Source of the DNA: Flavobacteriales bacterium
GTDB lineage: Bacteria; Bacteroidota; Bacteroidia; UBA10329
DNA length: 63,441 bases
Reading direction: 5' to 3'
NCBI GenBank assembly: GCA_021741075.1
Contig: JAIOYO010000019.1
Span: 1 to 63,441 of the forward strand
Of this stretch, positions 44,803 through 54,274 are shown piece by piece. A model generated the notes under the pieces. That model had not been told where the DNA came from and did no database searches. It saw only the letters and a list, made by a program, of their open reading frames with translations. The position numbers were made by a program, and so were the translations under genes. Every line of letters starts with the position of its first letter. The stretch's first letter is position 1.

Positions 44803-46641
44803 TTACTCAACTGTAACTGACTTTGCTAAATTTCTGGGTTGATCCACATTACAACCTCGCATCACCGCTATATAATACGATAGCAACTGCAAGGGTACTG
44901 AAGCCAAGATTGGCACCAATTCTTCTTCCGTTTCTGGAATTTCGATAACGTGATCAGCAAGTTCAGCAGCAGCCGTATCGCCTTTGGTAACAACCGCAAT
45001 AATCTTTCCTTTTCTGGCTTTCACTTCTTGAATATTGCTCAAAACCTTTTCATACGAACCTTTGCTTGGAGCTATTACCACAACTGGCATTTCTTCGTCA
45101 ATTAATGCGATTGGGCCGTGCTTCATTTCCGCAGCTGGATAACCTTCGGCATGGATATAAGAAATCTCTTTTAGCTTCAATGCACCTTCCAGCGCAACTG
45201 GAAAATTATAGCCCCTTCCCAAATAGAGAAAGTTGCGAGCATCTTTATATTGACCAGAAATGTATTTGACCAAGTCTGCCGATTGTAATACTTCTTCAAC
45301 TTGAGCAGGAATTTTCTCAAGTGAGGCAAGAATTCGTTGGAATCGTGATTCGGCAATGGAGCCTTTCTTGTGTGCCAAACGCAAAGCCATTAACAAAAGA
45401 ACGGTTACTTGGGAAGTGAATGCCTTGGTTGAAGCAACACCAATCTCGGGCCCAGCGTGAGTGTAAGAACCTGCATGAGTTATCCTTGAAATGGATGAAC
45501 CTACAACATTACATACTCCAATAATGGTTGCTCCTTTCGATTTTGCCAATTCCAAGGCCGCAAGTGTATCTGCCGTTTCTCCAGATTGCGAAATGGCGAT
45601 GACTACATCATCCTCATTAATAATTGGATTACGATACCTGAACTCTGATGCATATTCAACCTCCACTGGAATGCGAGCTAAATCCTCAATAAGATATTCA
45701 CCCACTAACCCTGCATGCCAAGACGTTCCACAAGCCACAATGATAATACGCTTGGCGTTTGCCATTTTCTGTTCATAATCACTGATACCACCAAGACTTA
45801 CGGTTCCTGATTGCACGTGATATCTTCCACGCATACTATCAGAAATCGAACGTGGTTGTTCGAATATTTCCTTTAACATAAAGTGTTCGTATCCACCTTT
45901 CTCCAATGCTTCGAGCTTCATTTCAAGTTCGTGGATGTAGGGCGTCATTACCTCGTTCTGAATAGACCGAACAATCGGACTCTGACCTAGTCGAAGTTCT
46001 ACAATCTGTTCATCCTCAAGATAAACTACTTCGTTAGTGTACTCGATGATAGGAGTGGCATCCGAAGCAAGGAAAAACTCATCCTTACCAATTCCAACAA
46101 CCATCGGACTACCTTTTTTTGCTCCGATGATTACGTTTGAATCGTCCTTGTCCAAAACAGCAATTGCGTACGCTCCGACCACTTGAGTTAGGGCTAAACG
46201 AACCGCTTCTGCAAGGGGCAGATTTTCGTTAGCCTGAACATCTTCAATAAGATGCACTAAAACCTCGGTATCTGTATCACTTTTAAAAATGTGACCTCGC
46301 TTAATTAGCTCCTTTTTTAAAGGATCGTAATTCTCAATTATGCCATTGTGAATTAAAGCCAATTTCTCATTTCCAGAGTAATGTGGATGGGCATTTACAT
46401 CATTTGGTTCTCCATGAGTAGCCCATCGCGTGTGGCCAATTCCTACAGTACCAGAAATATCTTTTGCTGAAGCAAACGCTTCAAGATTAGCCACTTTTCC
46501 TTTGCACTTATAGACATTCAGTCCTGTGTTGAGGAGGCAAATCCCTGCGCTGTCGTAACCCCGATATTCCAGCCGTTTAAGTCCTTTAATCAGAACGGGA
46601 TAAGCGTCTTTCTTTCCTATATAAGCTACAATACCGCACAT
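44803..46641 (-). CDS. glmS: Glucosamine-fructose-6-phosphate aminotransferase (isomerizing)
   Basis: 612 residues. It makes glucosamine-6-phosphate from fructose-6-phosphate and glutamine, the first step to UDP-GlcNAc. The N-terminal class II amidotransferase begins MCGIVAYIG with the nucleophile Cys2, then RLEYRGYDSAG, GHTRWATHGEPN and HNGIIENY. Two SIS domains follow (CGTSWHAGL, SQSGETADT, YLGRGYNFPVALEGALKLKEISY), ending PRNLAKSVTVE. It lies three bases after the DUF4270 gene. No ribozyme-like leader is visible. Confidence 0.97.
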   Translation of the reverse strand: MCGIVAYIGKKDAYPVLIKGLKRLEYRGYDSAGICLLNTGLNVYKCKGKVANLEAFASAKDISGTVGIGHTRWATHGEPNDVNAHPHYSGNEKLALIHNGIIENYDPLKKELIKRGHIFKSDTDTEVLVHLIEDVQANENLPLAEAVRLALTQVVGAYAIAVLDKDDSNVIIGAKKGSPMVVGIGKDEFFLASDATPIIEYTNEVVYLEDEQIVELRLGQSPIVRSIQNEVMTPYIHELEMKLEALEKGGYEHFMLKEIFEQPRSISDSMRGRYHVQSGTVSLGGISDYEQKMANAKRIIIVACGTSWHAGLVGEYLIEDLARIPVEVEYASEFRYRNPIINEDDVVIAISQSGETADTLAALELAKSKGATIIGVCNVVGSSISRITHAGSYTHAGPEIGVASTKAFTSQVTVLLLMALRLAHKKGSIAESRFQRILASLEKIPAQVEEVLQSADLVKYISGQYKDARNFLYLGRGYNFPVALEGALKLKEISYIHAEGYPAAEMKHGPIALIDEEMPVVVIAPSKGSYEKVLSNIQEVKARKGKIIAVVTKGDTAAAELADHVIEIPETEEELVPILASVPLQLLSYYIAVMRGCNVDQPRNLAKSVTVE

Positions 46642-46643
46642 AT

Positions 46644-47963
46644 CTATTCAATAATGGTGTAAGTCATTCTTAATTTCATGGGTTTCGTTGGATGCTGAGG
46701 GCCATTAAAAATCCCTCTTCTAGCGTTTACAGCATTTCCCGAATTAGTAATATAAAGACCGTAATCTACTTCTTCTGGTGCATTTAGTAGTGATTGAAGA
46801 TGTCGGGCAATGTTGAAAACGTATTGCCTATTCTCTGAATCATAAACTCCTCCGTAATAATCGGAACCTTCGAAGAAGTCTACGGGAAAAATTGGGTTTC
46901 CGACCGAGTCAATTACTGTAATCTGTAGATTACTTGGAACACCATACTCATCAACTAAATCGGCATCGAGTGGCACTACCAATTCTGCCTTATTAATGGC
47001 AACAGCTCCAAGGCTATTTAGTTCTCTCAAATGTGGAAGTTCCACTTTCACCCGTGTTCCTGCCATAGACTGTATATATAGTCGTTCTGCCCCAGAAACT
47101 GTGCCGCCTGCAATTGCCGATTCAACAGCGGTTGAAGCATACTCATGATGAAAAGCCGTGTGGACTCCGTCTGTATTAGAAGTAAGAAAATCAACAAATG
47201 AGGTGTCCGTGTCGGTGTGGTAATACAACTTAACCCAAGAGAAAGAACTTGCCACATTGAAATAAAGAATGGAGCCGAACCCAGACGACATAGAGACGTC
47301 CATGGGCTTGATATTCAACCCTTTGAATTCAGTCAAAAACACGTCATTGGAAGCTAAATTTCCAGAAGCAAGAATCCTTGTTCCCAACGTATTATCAAGC
47401 GGAATACGCAACGAAGGACGAATTGTATCTGAACCAGAAATGACATCCGAATACAAGTCAGGTCTAAATTGATAAACCGCCAAAGGAGTGGCTGAAACGG
47501 AATGAGATGCAGTTGAATAATATGCAGAATCTGTAGTACTAGTGTTTCGAAGATCTTCTTCCAATTCATATACCCCGAAGGTCATTGTTCCTTTTAACTT
47601 GTCGGTAGAACCATAAGAACCTACGTAAGCAAGATTTAGGATAATGGAATCAACCACAGCGCCACTTCCAAACTCAACAGAGGTACTAGGAAGCTTAAAT
47701 TGCATAAACAGTTCTGATTGTACCCGGCCAAAGATTGGATCTCCAAAATCGCCAATTAGGTAAGTTCCTGATGATAGTCCCGATGTCTGAACCGAATCAT
47801 ATAGAATGGTTCTTGCTTCAATTGTAAACGAGTCAATCCAAGCAATTGCCATTTCTTCGCCTTCAGGAAGAACATCTAAACCTATTCCATCTGGTTCCTT
47901 GCATGAAGAGATTATGAGCATGGTCAGCAAGCCAAAAAAAGCTGTGGTGGTACGAAAAGTCAT
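46644..47963 (-). CDS. DUF4270 family lipoprotein
   Basis: 439 residues. A lipoprotein signal (LLTMLIISS-C) is followed by KEPDGIGLDVLPEGE, the hallmark start of DUF4270, a Bacteroidota-specific family of unknown function. The mature part is beta-rich and polar, consistent with a surface or periplasmic protein. In this phylum it commonly sits between glmS and a short glycogen-synthase-like gene, as here. A terminator lies 17 bases upstream of its start, so it may have its own weak promoter or depend on read-through. Confidence 0.9.
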   Translation of the reverse strand: MTFRTTTAFFGLLTMLIISSCKEPDGIGLDVLPEGEEMAIAWIDSFTIEARTILYDSVQTSGLSSGTYLIGDFGDPIFGRVQSELFMQFKLPSTSVEFGSGAVVDSIILNLAYVGSYGSTDKLKGTMTFGVYELEEDLRNTSTTDSAYYSTASHSVSATPLAVYQFRPDLYSDVISGSDTIRPSLRIPLDNTLGTRILASGNLASNDVFLTEFKGLNIKPMDVSMSSGFGSILYFNVASSFSWVKLYYHTDTDTSFVDFLTSNTDGVHTAFHHEYASTAVESAIAGGTVSGAERLYIQSMAGTRVKVELPHLRELNSLGAVAINKAELVVPLDADLVDEYGVPSNLQITVIDSVGNPIFPVDFFEGSDYYGGVYDSENRQYVFNIARHLQSLLNAPEEVDYGLYITNSGNAVNARRGIFNGPQHPTKPMKLRMTYTIIE

Positions 47964-47980
47964 CCTTTTAAAAAATAAGT

Positions 47981-48004
47981 AAGCGGAGGGCTAACCCTCC
48001 GCTT
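47981..48004 (-). terminator. Terminator after glycogen-synthase-like gene
   Basis: A 10-bp perfect stem AAGCGGAGGG/CCCTCCGCTT with CTAA loop. On the minus strand it is followed by ACTTATTTTTT. Confidence 0.85.
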
Positions 48005-48037
48005 TCAAAAATATTGTGCAAGAATTATTAAAAAACA

Positions 48038-48868
48038 TCAATCAGCAAGAACTGATTCATTAGCCAAAATTTCAGTGTAAAAATCTGAGTAAGCGTCCAA
48101 ATAACTTTCATCGTCTTGGAAGTTGAGGACTGGCTTATCTGCGCCAGTTATTTCGGCAGCTGCCTCAGGACTCAACTCTTGATCTCCAAAAATGAGAGCG
48201 TCTGCATATTTGATTGCTGCTTTCGTTAGTGCCATGTGCGTTGCATCCGTAAAAATTGAAACGTCTTCATCTGTCAACGTATCAAATTTTATTTTCTCTG
48301 ACATCCGAGAATCAAGAGCTCCTTCGTATGCATCATCATAAACTGAGTAAACCACTTTTGAGTTTTCAAAAAGCGGATCTTCTTTATATACGGTCTTAAT
48401 AAAGAATGGCAGAAGCGCAGTCATCCAGCCATGGCAGTGAATTACATCAGGAGCCCAACCCAATTTTTTTACTGTCTCAATTACACCGCGACAGAAGAAC
48501 ACAGCTCTTTCATCATTATCTGAAAAAAACTTTCCATCCTTTCCGTTAAGGAATGATTTGCGTTGAAAATATTCTTCGTTATCAATAAAGTAAACTTGCA
48601 TTCTTGCTGGCTGAATCGAAGCCACTTTAATAATCAATGGATGATCGGTATCATCAATAATCAAATTCATTCCAGAAAGGCGAATAACTTCATGTAGTTG
48701 ATTTCTTCTTTCATTGATACAGCCAAAACGCGGCATGAAAGTTCTAATCTCTCTACCTCTTTCTTGAGTTCCTTGAGGTAGGTGCCTTCCTATTTTCCCT
48801 ATGTGTGATTCGGGTAGATATGGTACAACTTCCTGAGATACAAATAGCACTCTCTCCTTTTGCGACAT
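48038..48868 (-). CDS. Short glycogen/starch-synthase-like protein (GT5 N-terminal domain only)
   Basis: 276 residues from the ATG that gives MSQKERVLFVSQEVVPYLPE, matching the GT5 N-terminus. An ATG 20 codons earlier adds a non-conserved stretch. It keeps DVIHCHGWMTALLPFFIKTVYK, typical of GlgA domain I, but lacks the KxGGL(A/G)D motif that binds ADP-glucose (here ESHIGKIGRHLPQ) and the whole C-terminal GT1 domain. A complete GlgA is about 480 residues. It is therefore probably not a glycogen synthase. The same short form lies next to panC in many Bacteroidota (from memory). Divergent from panC. Confidence 0.85.
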   Translation of the reverse strand: MSQKERVLFVSQEVVPYLPESHIGKIGRHLPQGTQERGREIRTFMPRFGCINERRNQLHEVIRLSGMNLIIDDTDHPLIIKVASIQPARMQVYFIDNEEYFQRKSFLNGKDGKFFSDNDERAVFFCRGVIETVKKLGWAPDVIHCHGWMTALLPFFIKTVYKEDPLFENSKVVYSVYDDAYEGALDSRMSEKIKFDTLTDEDVSIFTDATHMALTKAAIKYADALIFGDQELSPEAAAEITGADKPVLNFQDDESYLDAYSDFYTEILANESVLAD

Positions 48869-48897
48869 GTTTTGATTTTTAGGGTGAAAATAGAGCG

Positions 48898-48928
48898 CAA
48901 ATTTACAAATAAAACACGCTGAAAGCAA
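48898..48928 (-). promoter_or_regulatory. Promoter of glycogen-synthase-like gene
   Basis: On the minus strand TTG, 20 bases, then TAAATTTG, which matches TAnnTTTG exactly. It lies 29 bases before the start codon. Confidence 0.5.
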
Positions 48929-49001
48929 GTAGTGACGGGGCTTTCCGAATGGCAGACAATTTCTTATACGATTTTTTTAAGACTTTATCAAGTGGTCGTT
49001 T

Positions 49002-49009
49002 TAGCTTTG
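49002..49009 (+). promoter_or_regulatory. -7 box for panC
   Basis: TAGCTTTG matches TAnnTTTG exactly, 21 bases before the panC ATG. Confidence 0.5.
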
Positions 49010-49030
49010 CGAACCCTAGTTTGTGCCATC

Positions 49031-49870
49031 ATGAAGCTAATCTTAACTGCAAAAGAAATATCTCAATACTCCACTTCAACAAGGAGTAAATTGAAATCTA
49101 TTGGCTTTGTTCCAACCATGGGGGCACTCCATTTAGGTCATGTTTCGTTGATTAAAGCTGCAAAGGCGAAGTGCGACAAAGTAGTAGTATCGGTCTTTGT
49201 GAATCCTACGCAATTCAACGACCCAACAGACCTTCGGAATTATCCCCGCACTTTCGAATCGGACCGAATGCTCCTAGAAGCCGAAGGTGTTGATGTCATG
49301 TTCTTTCCAAGTCCTGAAGAAATATATCCTACTCCAGAAGCGAAGAACTATGAAATGGACGGATTAGACCAAACGATGGAAGGCCCAAACAGGCCAGGGC
49401 ACTTCAATGGAGTTGTTCAGGTCGTAACGCGGTTGTTTGATTTAATTCAACCAACTGCTGCGTTTTTTGGCGAAAAGGATTTTCAGCAATTAGCCATCAT
49501 TCGCCACATGACTCAAAAGTTGGGCTACGATGTAGAAATAGTTGGCTGTCCCACAGAACGCGAAGCTAGCGGCCTTGCCATGAGTTCTAGAAACGTTCGT
49601 CTCTCAAATAATGGCCGAACGCTGGCGGTCTCAATCAGCGCGGTTTTAACACAGGTAAAGAATCAACTAGCCTTGAACCAGCCGGTAACAAAAGTGAAAG
49701 AACAAGCAATTACACGGATAAACAATCTAAATGGAATTAAACTTGAATATCTAGAACTAGTTAATCCACAAACGCTTCAACTTGTGAATGAAGATTCAAC
49801 TTCAATTCAAGCATGTATTGCACTATATATTGAAGAGGTCAGGCTAATAGATAACATGAGAGTGAAATAA
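49031..49870 (+). CDS. panC: Pantothenate synthetase
   Basis: 279 residues; condenses pantoate with beta-alanine using ATP. The ATG at 49031 gives [10 protein letters not shown]. An in-frame GTG 33 codons earlier precedes the promoter box and is not used. HIGH-like motif LHLGH at 33-37 after [23 protein letters not shown] and the KMSKS-like MSSRNVRLS are intact. Followed after 16 bases by panD, whose product supplies beta-alanine. Confidence 0.97.
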   Translation: MKLILTAKEISQYSTSTRSKLKSIGFVPTMGALHLGHVSLIKAAKAKCDKVVVSVFVNPTQFNDPTDLRNYPRTFESDRMLLEAEGVDVMFFPSPEEIYPTPEAKNYEMDGLDQTMEGPNRPGHFNGVVQVVTRLFDLIQPTAAFFGEKDFQQLAIIRHMTQKLGYDVEIVGCPTEREASGLAMSSRNVRLSNNGRTLAVSISAVLTQVKNQLALNQPVTKVKEQAITRINNLNGIKLEYLELVNPQTLQLVNEDSTSIQACIALYIEEVRLIDNMRVK

Positions 49871-49871
49871 T

Positions 49872-49879
49872 TACTTTTG
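49872..49879 (+). promoter_or_regulatory. -7 box for panD
   Basis: TACTTTTG matches TAnnTTTG exactly and ends 7 bases before the panD ATG. Transcription from it would give a nearly leaderless mRNA. Confidence 0.4.
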
Positions 49880-49886
49880 CGCGCCC

Positions 49887-50237
49887 ATGCATATTCAGGT
49901 TTTAAAGAGCAAAATTCACCGTGTTTCTGTAACAGAAGCCGACCTTAACTATATCGGTAGTATTACCATTGATCAAGATTTGATGGATGCTGCCAATGTA
50001 ATTGAAGGAGAAAAGGTTCAAATCGTTAACATTAATAATGGCGAACGGTTAGAAACGTACGTCATTACTGGAAAACGTGGAGGAGGCGGAATTTGCCTCA
50101 ATGGACCTGCAGCAAGAAAAGTAGCTGTTGGAGATATCATCATCATTATTTCGTATTGCTCACTTGATTTTGAAGAGGCAAAATCTTTCAAGCCAACTCT
50201 AATCTTCCCAGACACAGCGACAAATTCACTCGTCTAA
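49887..50237 (+). CDS. panD: Aspartate 1-decarboxylase (pyruvoyl)
   Basis: 116 residues. Converts aspartate to beta-alanine for pantothenate. Self-cleavage at Gly24-Ser25 in YIGSITID would yield the pyruvoyl group. [15 protein letters not shown], the [12 protein letters not shown] stretch and [13 protein letters not shown] are family motifs. Together with panC it covers the last steps to pantothenate, which coaX (9970) then phosphorylates. Confidence 0.97.
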   Translation: MHIQVLKSKIHRVSVTEADLNYIGSITIDQDLMDAANVIEGEKVQIVNINNGERLETYVITGKRGGGGICLNGPAARKVAVGDIIIIISYCSLDFEEAKSFKPTLIFPDTATNSLV

Positions 50238-50247
50238 TCCGACTGAA

Positions 50248-51255
50248 TTGAAAGGGAAATTAATCAGTACTCTCAAGGTAGTGGTTCCACTCATTATTGG
50301 AATCTACGTGATATGGCATCAGTTTAATCAACTGTCAGAAGACCAACTAAAACAAATCAGAACCTCTTTTGCAAATGCGGACTATCTCTGGGTAATCCTT
50401 AGCGTCTCTTTCGGGGTTTTGAGTCATGTAAGTCGAGCTTACCGATGGAATTTCGCTTTGGAGCCTCTTGGTTACAAAAATCGGTTTGTAAACAACTTTT
50501 TCGGAGTAATGATTGGCTACGTGGCAAACATCATTCTCCCTCGATTTGGCGAAGTCTGGCGTTGCGTAATGGTTTCGAGATATGAGAAGGCTCCGTTCGA
50601 AAAGTTGTTTGGCACTGTGGTGGCAGAACGGGTTGCGGACATGCTTGTTCTCCTGTTGATTATAGCGAGCGTATTAATCCTACAGCTAGCTCAGCTCAAG
50701 GAAGCAATCAGTGGCCTGGTAAACGAATTTCTCGAAAAAAACTCGGTTACTGAACTTACCATTAAGCTCGGGCTAATAGCTGTAGTCTTGGTAATTGTAT
50801 CCATTATCGCATGGCGCATTCTATTAAAATCACAGAATCAAATTATCTCTAAAATTAGAGGGATAGTTGTGGGCATACTTGAAGGCATAACCTCTATTCT
50901 TAAAATGAAAAAGAAATGGGCTTTCTTGGCTCATACCCTATTCATTTGGGCAATGTACTTAGCCATGTATTACGTCCCTTTTCTCGCACTTCCAGAAACG
51001 AGTTCGGCTCCGATTTCAGCAGTACTAGCCTCGTTCGTTATGGCAAGTTTCAGCATTGTCTTGGTTCAAGGAGGCATTGGGGTTTACCCAGTAGCCGTGG
51101 CGCAAACATTGGTCCTTTATGGCATTGGGTATGAGGCAGGATTTGCCATGGGATGGATTATTTGGGTGGCCCAAACTGCAATGATTATCATATTTGGCGT
51201 ACTATCGTTGGTACTAATGCCAGTACTTAATGAGAAACAAATTAAAGCCAGTTAA
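50248..51255 (+). CDS. LPG-synthase-TM/flippase-like membrane protein (UPF0104)
   Basis: 335 residues with about 8 TM helices. The family motifs VSFGVLSHVSRAYRWNFAL, NFFGVMIGYVANIILPRFGEVWRC and VVAERVADMLVLL are present. It belongs to the integral membrane domain shared with MprF (lysylphosphatidylglycerol synthase/flippase) but has no synthetase domain. Start is TTG, 10 bases after panD. Substrate unknown; lipid flipping is inferred from the family. Confidence 0.88.
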   Translation: MKGKLISTLKVVVPLIIGIYVIWHQFNQLSEDQLKQIRTSFANADYLWVILSVSFGVLSHVSRAYRWNFALEPLGYKNRFVNNFFGVMIGYVANIILPRFGEVWRCVMVSRYEKAPFEKLFGTVVAERVADMLVLLLIIASVLILQLAQLKEAISGLVNEFLEKNSVTELTIKLGLIAVVLVIVSIIAWRILLKSQNQIISKIRGIVVGILEGITSILKMKKKWAFLAHTLFIWAMYLAMYYVPFLALPETSSAPISAVLASFVMASFSIVLVQGGIGVYPVAVAQTLVLYGIGYEAGFAMGWIIWVAQTAMIIIFGVLSLVLMPVLNEKQIKAS

Positions 51256-51293
51256 TGCCAAGTGCTTATATTTACGTTTCCAATTTGAATCGC

Positions 51294-51731
51294 ATGAACC
51301 TTTTAATTAAGAAGACAGCTCCACTTTTTTTTCTTGGATTGTTGATGATTTCATCTTGCGCTCAAACCAATATTTCAAAATTAGAAGGCAACTGGAAATT
51401 AGTTTGGCTTAACGATTTAGCTGATACAGATATTTATGTTTGGCAGTTCGAAGCTGGTGAATTAACAATTATCCGATACCAACCTTCTAGTCCGAACGCA
51501 CCAGAAATTGCAGCAAGAGCTCAATACAAGACGTCATCTGAATTTCTTGACGCCAAAGTGACTATATCTGGATTTGTACAATCTGCCTCCACTGGCGATG
51601 CAAATTCAATGCTTTCAGTTGGAGACTGGACAATAGACAAGATTAGCAATGAGTATATGAGACTTTCTACTACGGATCAAGAAGGAAGTGGAGGTAGTTA
51701 TATTATTCGAGAATTCGAGCGAGCTGAGTAA
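51294..51731 (+). CDS. Small lipoprotein, lipocalin-like
   Basis: 145 residues from the ATG that gives a lipoprotein signal (MNLLIKKTAPLFFLGLLMISS-C). An ATG 13 codons earlier overlaps the previous stop but precedes the signal. The mature part begins AQTNISKLEGNWKLVWLND, resembling the GxW motif of small Bacteroidota lipocalin-like proteins, and is beta-rich. Function unknown. Same strand as panD and radA, so probably in one transcript. Confidence 0.75.
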   Translation: MNLLIKKTAPLFFLGLLMISSCAQTNISKLEGNWKLVWLNDLADTDIYVWQFEAGELTIIRYQPSSPNAPEIAARAQYKTSSEFLDAKVTISGFVQSASTGDANSMLSVGDWTIDKISNEYMRLSTTDQEGSGGSYIIREFERAE

Positions 51732-51751
51732 TTCGCCATCTTTGGCCACGA

Positions 51752-53122
51752 ATGGCTAAAGTCAAAACAAATTTTTTCTGTCAGAATTGTGGACATTCTT
51801 CTCCAAAATGGGAGGGGAAATGCAATTCCTGTGGCGAGTGGAACACTTACGTAGAAGAAGTGGTTTCAACCAAATCTGCCTCAGCAGACATTCCAAAACT
51901 TGGCAGTGCTGGAAAGCAATACGAGATTCGTTCCATCACCGAAATTGAAGCCAATCCCGAAACTAGGTTTACAACTCCCGATTCAGAATTTGATCGTGTT
52001 TTAGGTGGTGGTCTTGTTCCTGGAAGTTTGACCTTGATTGGTGGCGAACCGGGAATCGGTAAATCGACACTTTTACTTCAATTGGCTCTTAGATGGAAAG
52101 GCAAAAAAGTCCTCTACATTTCAGGCGAGGAGAGCGAAGGACAGATAAAAATGCGGGCCGAACGAATCGGAATCCGCAATTCTGAATGCTACATCCTTAC
52201 CGAAACATCCACCTTCAAACTCTTCAAGCAGATAAAGAAATTGCAGCCCGATGTGATTATTGTGGATTCGATTCAAACCGTTTATTCCGAGTTGATTGAA
52301 TCTACACCCGGAAGCGTTTCTCAAATTCGAGAATGTACGGGTGAGTTTTTGCGCTTCGCGAAAGAATCTGATACTCCCGTGATTTTGGTTGGACACATCA
52401 CAAAAGATGGCTCCATTGCTGGGCCAAAGATTCTGGAACACATGGTGGATACCGTTCTTCAATTTGAGGGCGACCGACATCATTTATATAGGATTGTTCG
52501 AGCGGTTAAGAATCGTTTTGGATCGACACCTGAACTTGGAATTTATGAGATGAAATCGGCCGGTTTGGAAGCCGTTTCAGATCCAAGCCGTATTCTCGTT
52601 CCTGACAGAGATGAGCCACTAAGTGGCGTTACCATTTCTGCAACTTTAGAAGGAATACGGCCGATGCTCATAGAGTCTCAAGCCCTAGTGAGTTCAGCCG
52701 TTTATGGAACACCTCAACGCTCGTGTACCGGTTTCGATATGCGTAGGCTGAACATGCTTTTGGCCGTTCTGGAAAAGCGTTGTGGCTTTAATCTCGGTTC
52801 GAAAGACGTTTTTCTCAACATAACTGGCGGATTAAAAGTTGATGACCCCGCACTCGATTTGGGTGTAATCTGTGCCATACTTTCTTCTAATGCCGATTTA
52901 CCCATTCAACCCGACAACTGCTTTGCGGCTGAAGTTGGTCTCAGCGGAGAAATTCGCCCCGTAAATCGCATTGAGCAACGCATTGAAGAGGCTGCGAAAA
53001 TGGGAATGAAGCGGATTTTCATTTCGAAACGGAATGCTGATGAGAACGTGGTGAAAACCAAATCCATAGAAGTGGTAGCAGTTGCAAAGGTGAATGATGT
53101 CTTCGCTCAACTTTTCGCTTAA
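51752..53122 (+). CDS. radA: DNA repair protein RadA
   Basis: 456 residues; promotes branch migration in recombination. The N-terminal zinc finger is Cys10-x2-Cys13 and Cys24-x2-Cys27 (FCQNCGHSSPKWEGKCNSCGEW split by loop). Walker A GGEPGIGKST lies at 97-106, Walker B-like DVIIVDSIQT follows, the RadA-specific KNRFG motif is near 254, and a Lon-protease-like domain forms the C-terminus (GGLKVDDPALDLG). Complete and normal in length. Confidence 0.97.
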   Translation: MAKVKTNFFCQNCGHSSPKWEGKCNSCGEWNTYVEEVVSTKSASADIPKLGSAGKQYEIRSITEIEANPETRFTTPDSEFDRVLGGGLVPGSLTLIGGEPGIGKSTLLLQLALRWKGKKVLYISGEESEGQIKMRAERIGIRNSECYILTETSTFKLFKQIKKLQPDVIIVDSIQTVYSELIESTPGSVSQIRECTGEFLRFAKESDTPVILVGHITKDGSIAGPKILEHMVDTVLQFEGDRHHLYRIVRAVKNRFGSTPELGIYEMKSAGLEAVSDPSRILVPDRDEPLSGVTISATLEGIRPMLIESQALVSSAVYGTPQRSCTGFDMRRLNMLLAVLEKRCGFNLGSKDVFLNITGGLKVDDPALDLGVICAILSSNADLPIQPDNCFAAEVGLSGEIRPVNRIEQRIEEAAKMGMKRIFISKRNADENVVKTKSIEVVAVAKVNDVFAQLFA

Positions 53123-53144
53123 CCGTCTTTTAACATTTTAAGGC

Positions 53145-53174
53145 TTGCAGCCTGACAAGCGAAATCTACTTTTG
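53145..53174 (+). promoter_or_regulatory. Promoter of marC-family gene
   Basis: TTG, 19 bases, then TACTTTTG, a full match to the Bacteroidota -33/-7 arrangement. It lies 23 bases before the ATG. Confidence 0.6.
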
Positions 53175-53197
53175 CGCGCTCATTCAAAACCATCAGA

Positions 53198-53767
53198 ATG
53201 CAATTGAATTTCAAGGAAATAGTAACTGCCACGATGATTCTCTTTGCTGTCATCGATATCATTGGCAGCGTTCCAATCATCATTCAGCTTCGGCAAAAAA
53301 ACGGCCATATCCGTTCGGGTTTGGCCACTATTGTGGCTCTAGTGCTGATGATTGTTTTTCTCTTTTTAGGAGAAAGCATCCTCAGTTTGATCGGCATTAC
53401 GGTAAGTGATTTTGCAATTGCCGGTTCCTTGGTTATCTTCTTCATCGCCTTGGAAATGATTCTCGGCATACAACTTTATAAAGAAGATGATAGTCCTTCA
53501 ACCGCTTCGGTGGTGCCATTGGCTTTTCCGCTGATTGCAGGTGCCGGAACCCTTACGACACTTCTTTCGCTGCGAGCAGAATACCATACTCAAAATATTC
53601 TCATTGCCATTGTCATCAATGTCGGGTTGGTTTACTTGGTTCTCAAAACAACTAAGCACATTGAGCGTTTCTTAGGTAAGGGTGGCATCAATGTGCTGCG
53701 GAAAGTGTTCGGAATCATTCTATTGGCTATTGCCGTTAAATTATTCCGAACGAATCTTGGTGTTTGA
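53198..53767 (+). CDS. MarC family integral membrane protein
   Basis: 189 residues with six predicted TM helices. MarC features include FAVIDIIGSVPIIIQL, the FLFLGESILSLIGITVSDFAIAG segment, and PLAFPLIAGAGTLTTLLSL. The name comes from an early link to multiple antibiotic resistance that later work did not support. The actual function is unknown. Own promoter. Confidence 0.92.
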   Translation: MQLNFKEIVTATMILFAVIDIIGSVPIIIQLRQKNGHIRSGLATIVALVLMIVFLFLGESILSLIGITVSDFAIAGSLVIFFIALEMILGIQLYKEDDSPSTASVVPLAFPLIAGAGTLTTLLSLRAEYHTQNILIAIVINVGLVYLVLKTTKHIERFLGKGGINVLRKVFGIILLAIAVKLFRTNLGV

Positions 53768-53791
53768 AATGCTTAATTTTGTAAGGTGAAA

Positions 53792-54190
53792 ATGCTGAAG
53801 GCCATATCATCATTCATGTTATCCATGCTTGTTTTGCTGAGCAGCATGGGTTTTTATGTGGACCATATGGTCTGCGGAATTAGCGGTGAGCATAAACTGG
53901 CCATCAATCAGTCGATAGATTCATGCTCCGATAGCTGCGAACGCTCGGAAGAGGATGCTGTAAAACGCACCTGCTGCGATTACGACTCCTTCTATTTCAA
54001 AGATGATGTTCCTGCAACATCAAACGAAGCCAAGACAAAGCAGTTCGTATCTGCTTTTAGGTTTGTTCCTGTTAAAGAGATTTTCGTTGAACTGAATTGT
54101 GCTGAAAGCTGCTGCTTTCATCTCGTTCAAGAAACAAGTATTCTACCTTCAGTAGAACGGCATATTCTTCTCCAAACCTTCCTTATCTGA
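53792..54190 (+). CDS. Cys-rich exported protein, HYC_CC_PP type
   Basis: 132 residues from the ATG (a GTG two codons earlier is also possible). A hydrophobic signal (ISSFMLSMLVLLSSMGFYV) is followed by DHMVCG, CSDSC and CC pairs, and a second CAESCC group. This Cys/His pattern is that of the small Bacteroidota proteins encoded just upstream of metal-related TonB receptors. It may bind a transition metal in the periplasm (inference). It is followed by a double hairpin and the receptor gene. Confidence 0.8.
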   Translation: MLKAISSFMLSMLVLLSSMGFYVDHMVCGISGEHKLAINQSIDSCSDSCERSEEDAVKRTCCDYDSFYFKDDVPATSNEAKTKQFVSAFRFVPVKEIFVELNCAESCCFHLVQETSILPSVERHILLQTFLI

Positions 54191-54206
54191 TTCCTCTGTT
54201 TTGATT

Positions 54207-54248
54207 GTTCCGAAAACTTCGGAACCATCTTGCTTCCTTAAGCAAGAT
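54207..54248 (+). promoter_or_regulatory. Double hairpin upstream of TonB receptor gene
   Basis: Two adjacent perfect stem-loops: GTTCCGAA-AAC-TTCGGAAC, one base, then ATCTTGCTT-CCTT-AAGCAAGAT. The second is followed by only a short T-run. They lie 27 bases before the receptor ATG. Possible partial terminator, processing site or RNA stabiliser that sets the ratio between the small protein and the receptor. Confidence 0.55.
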
Positions 54249-54274
54249 TTCAAATTATTATCAAAACAGAAATC

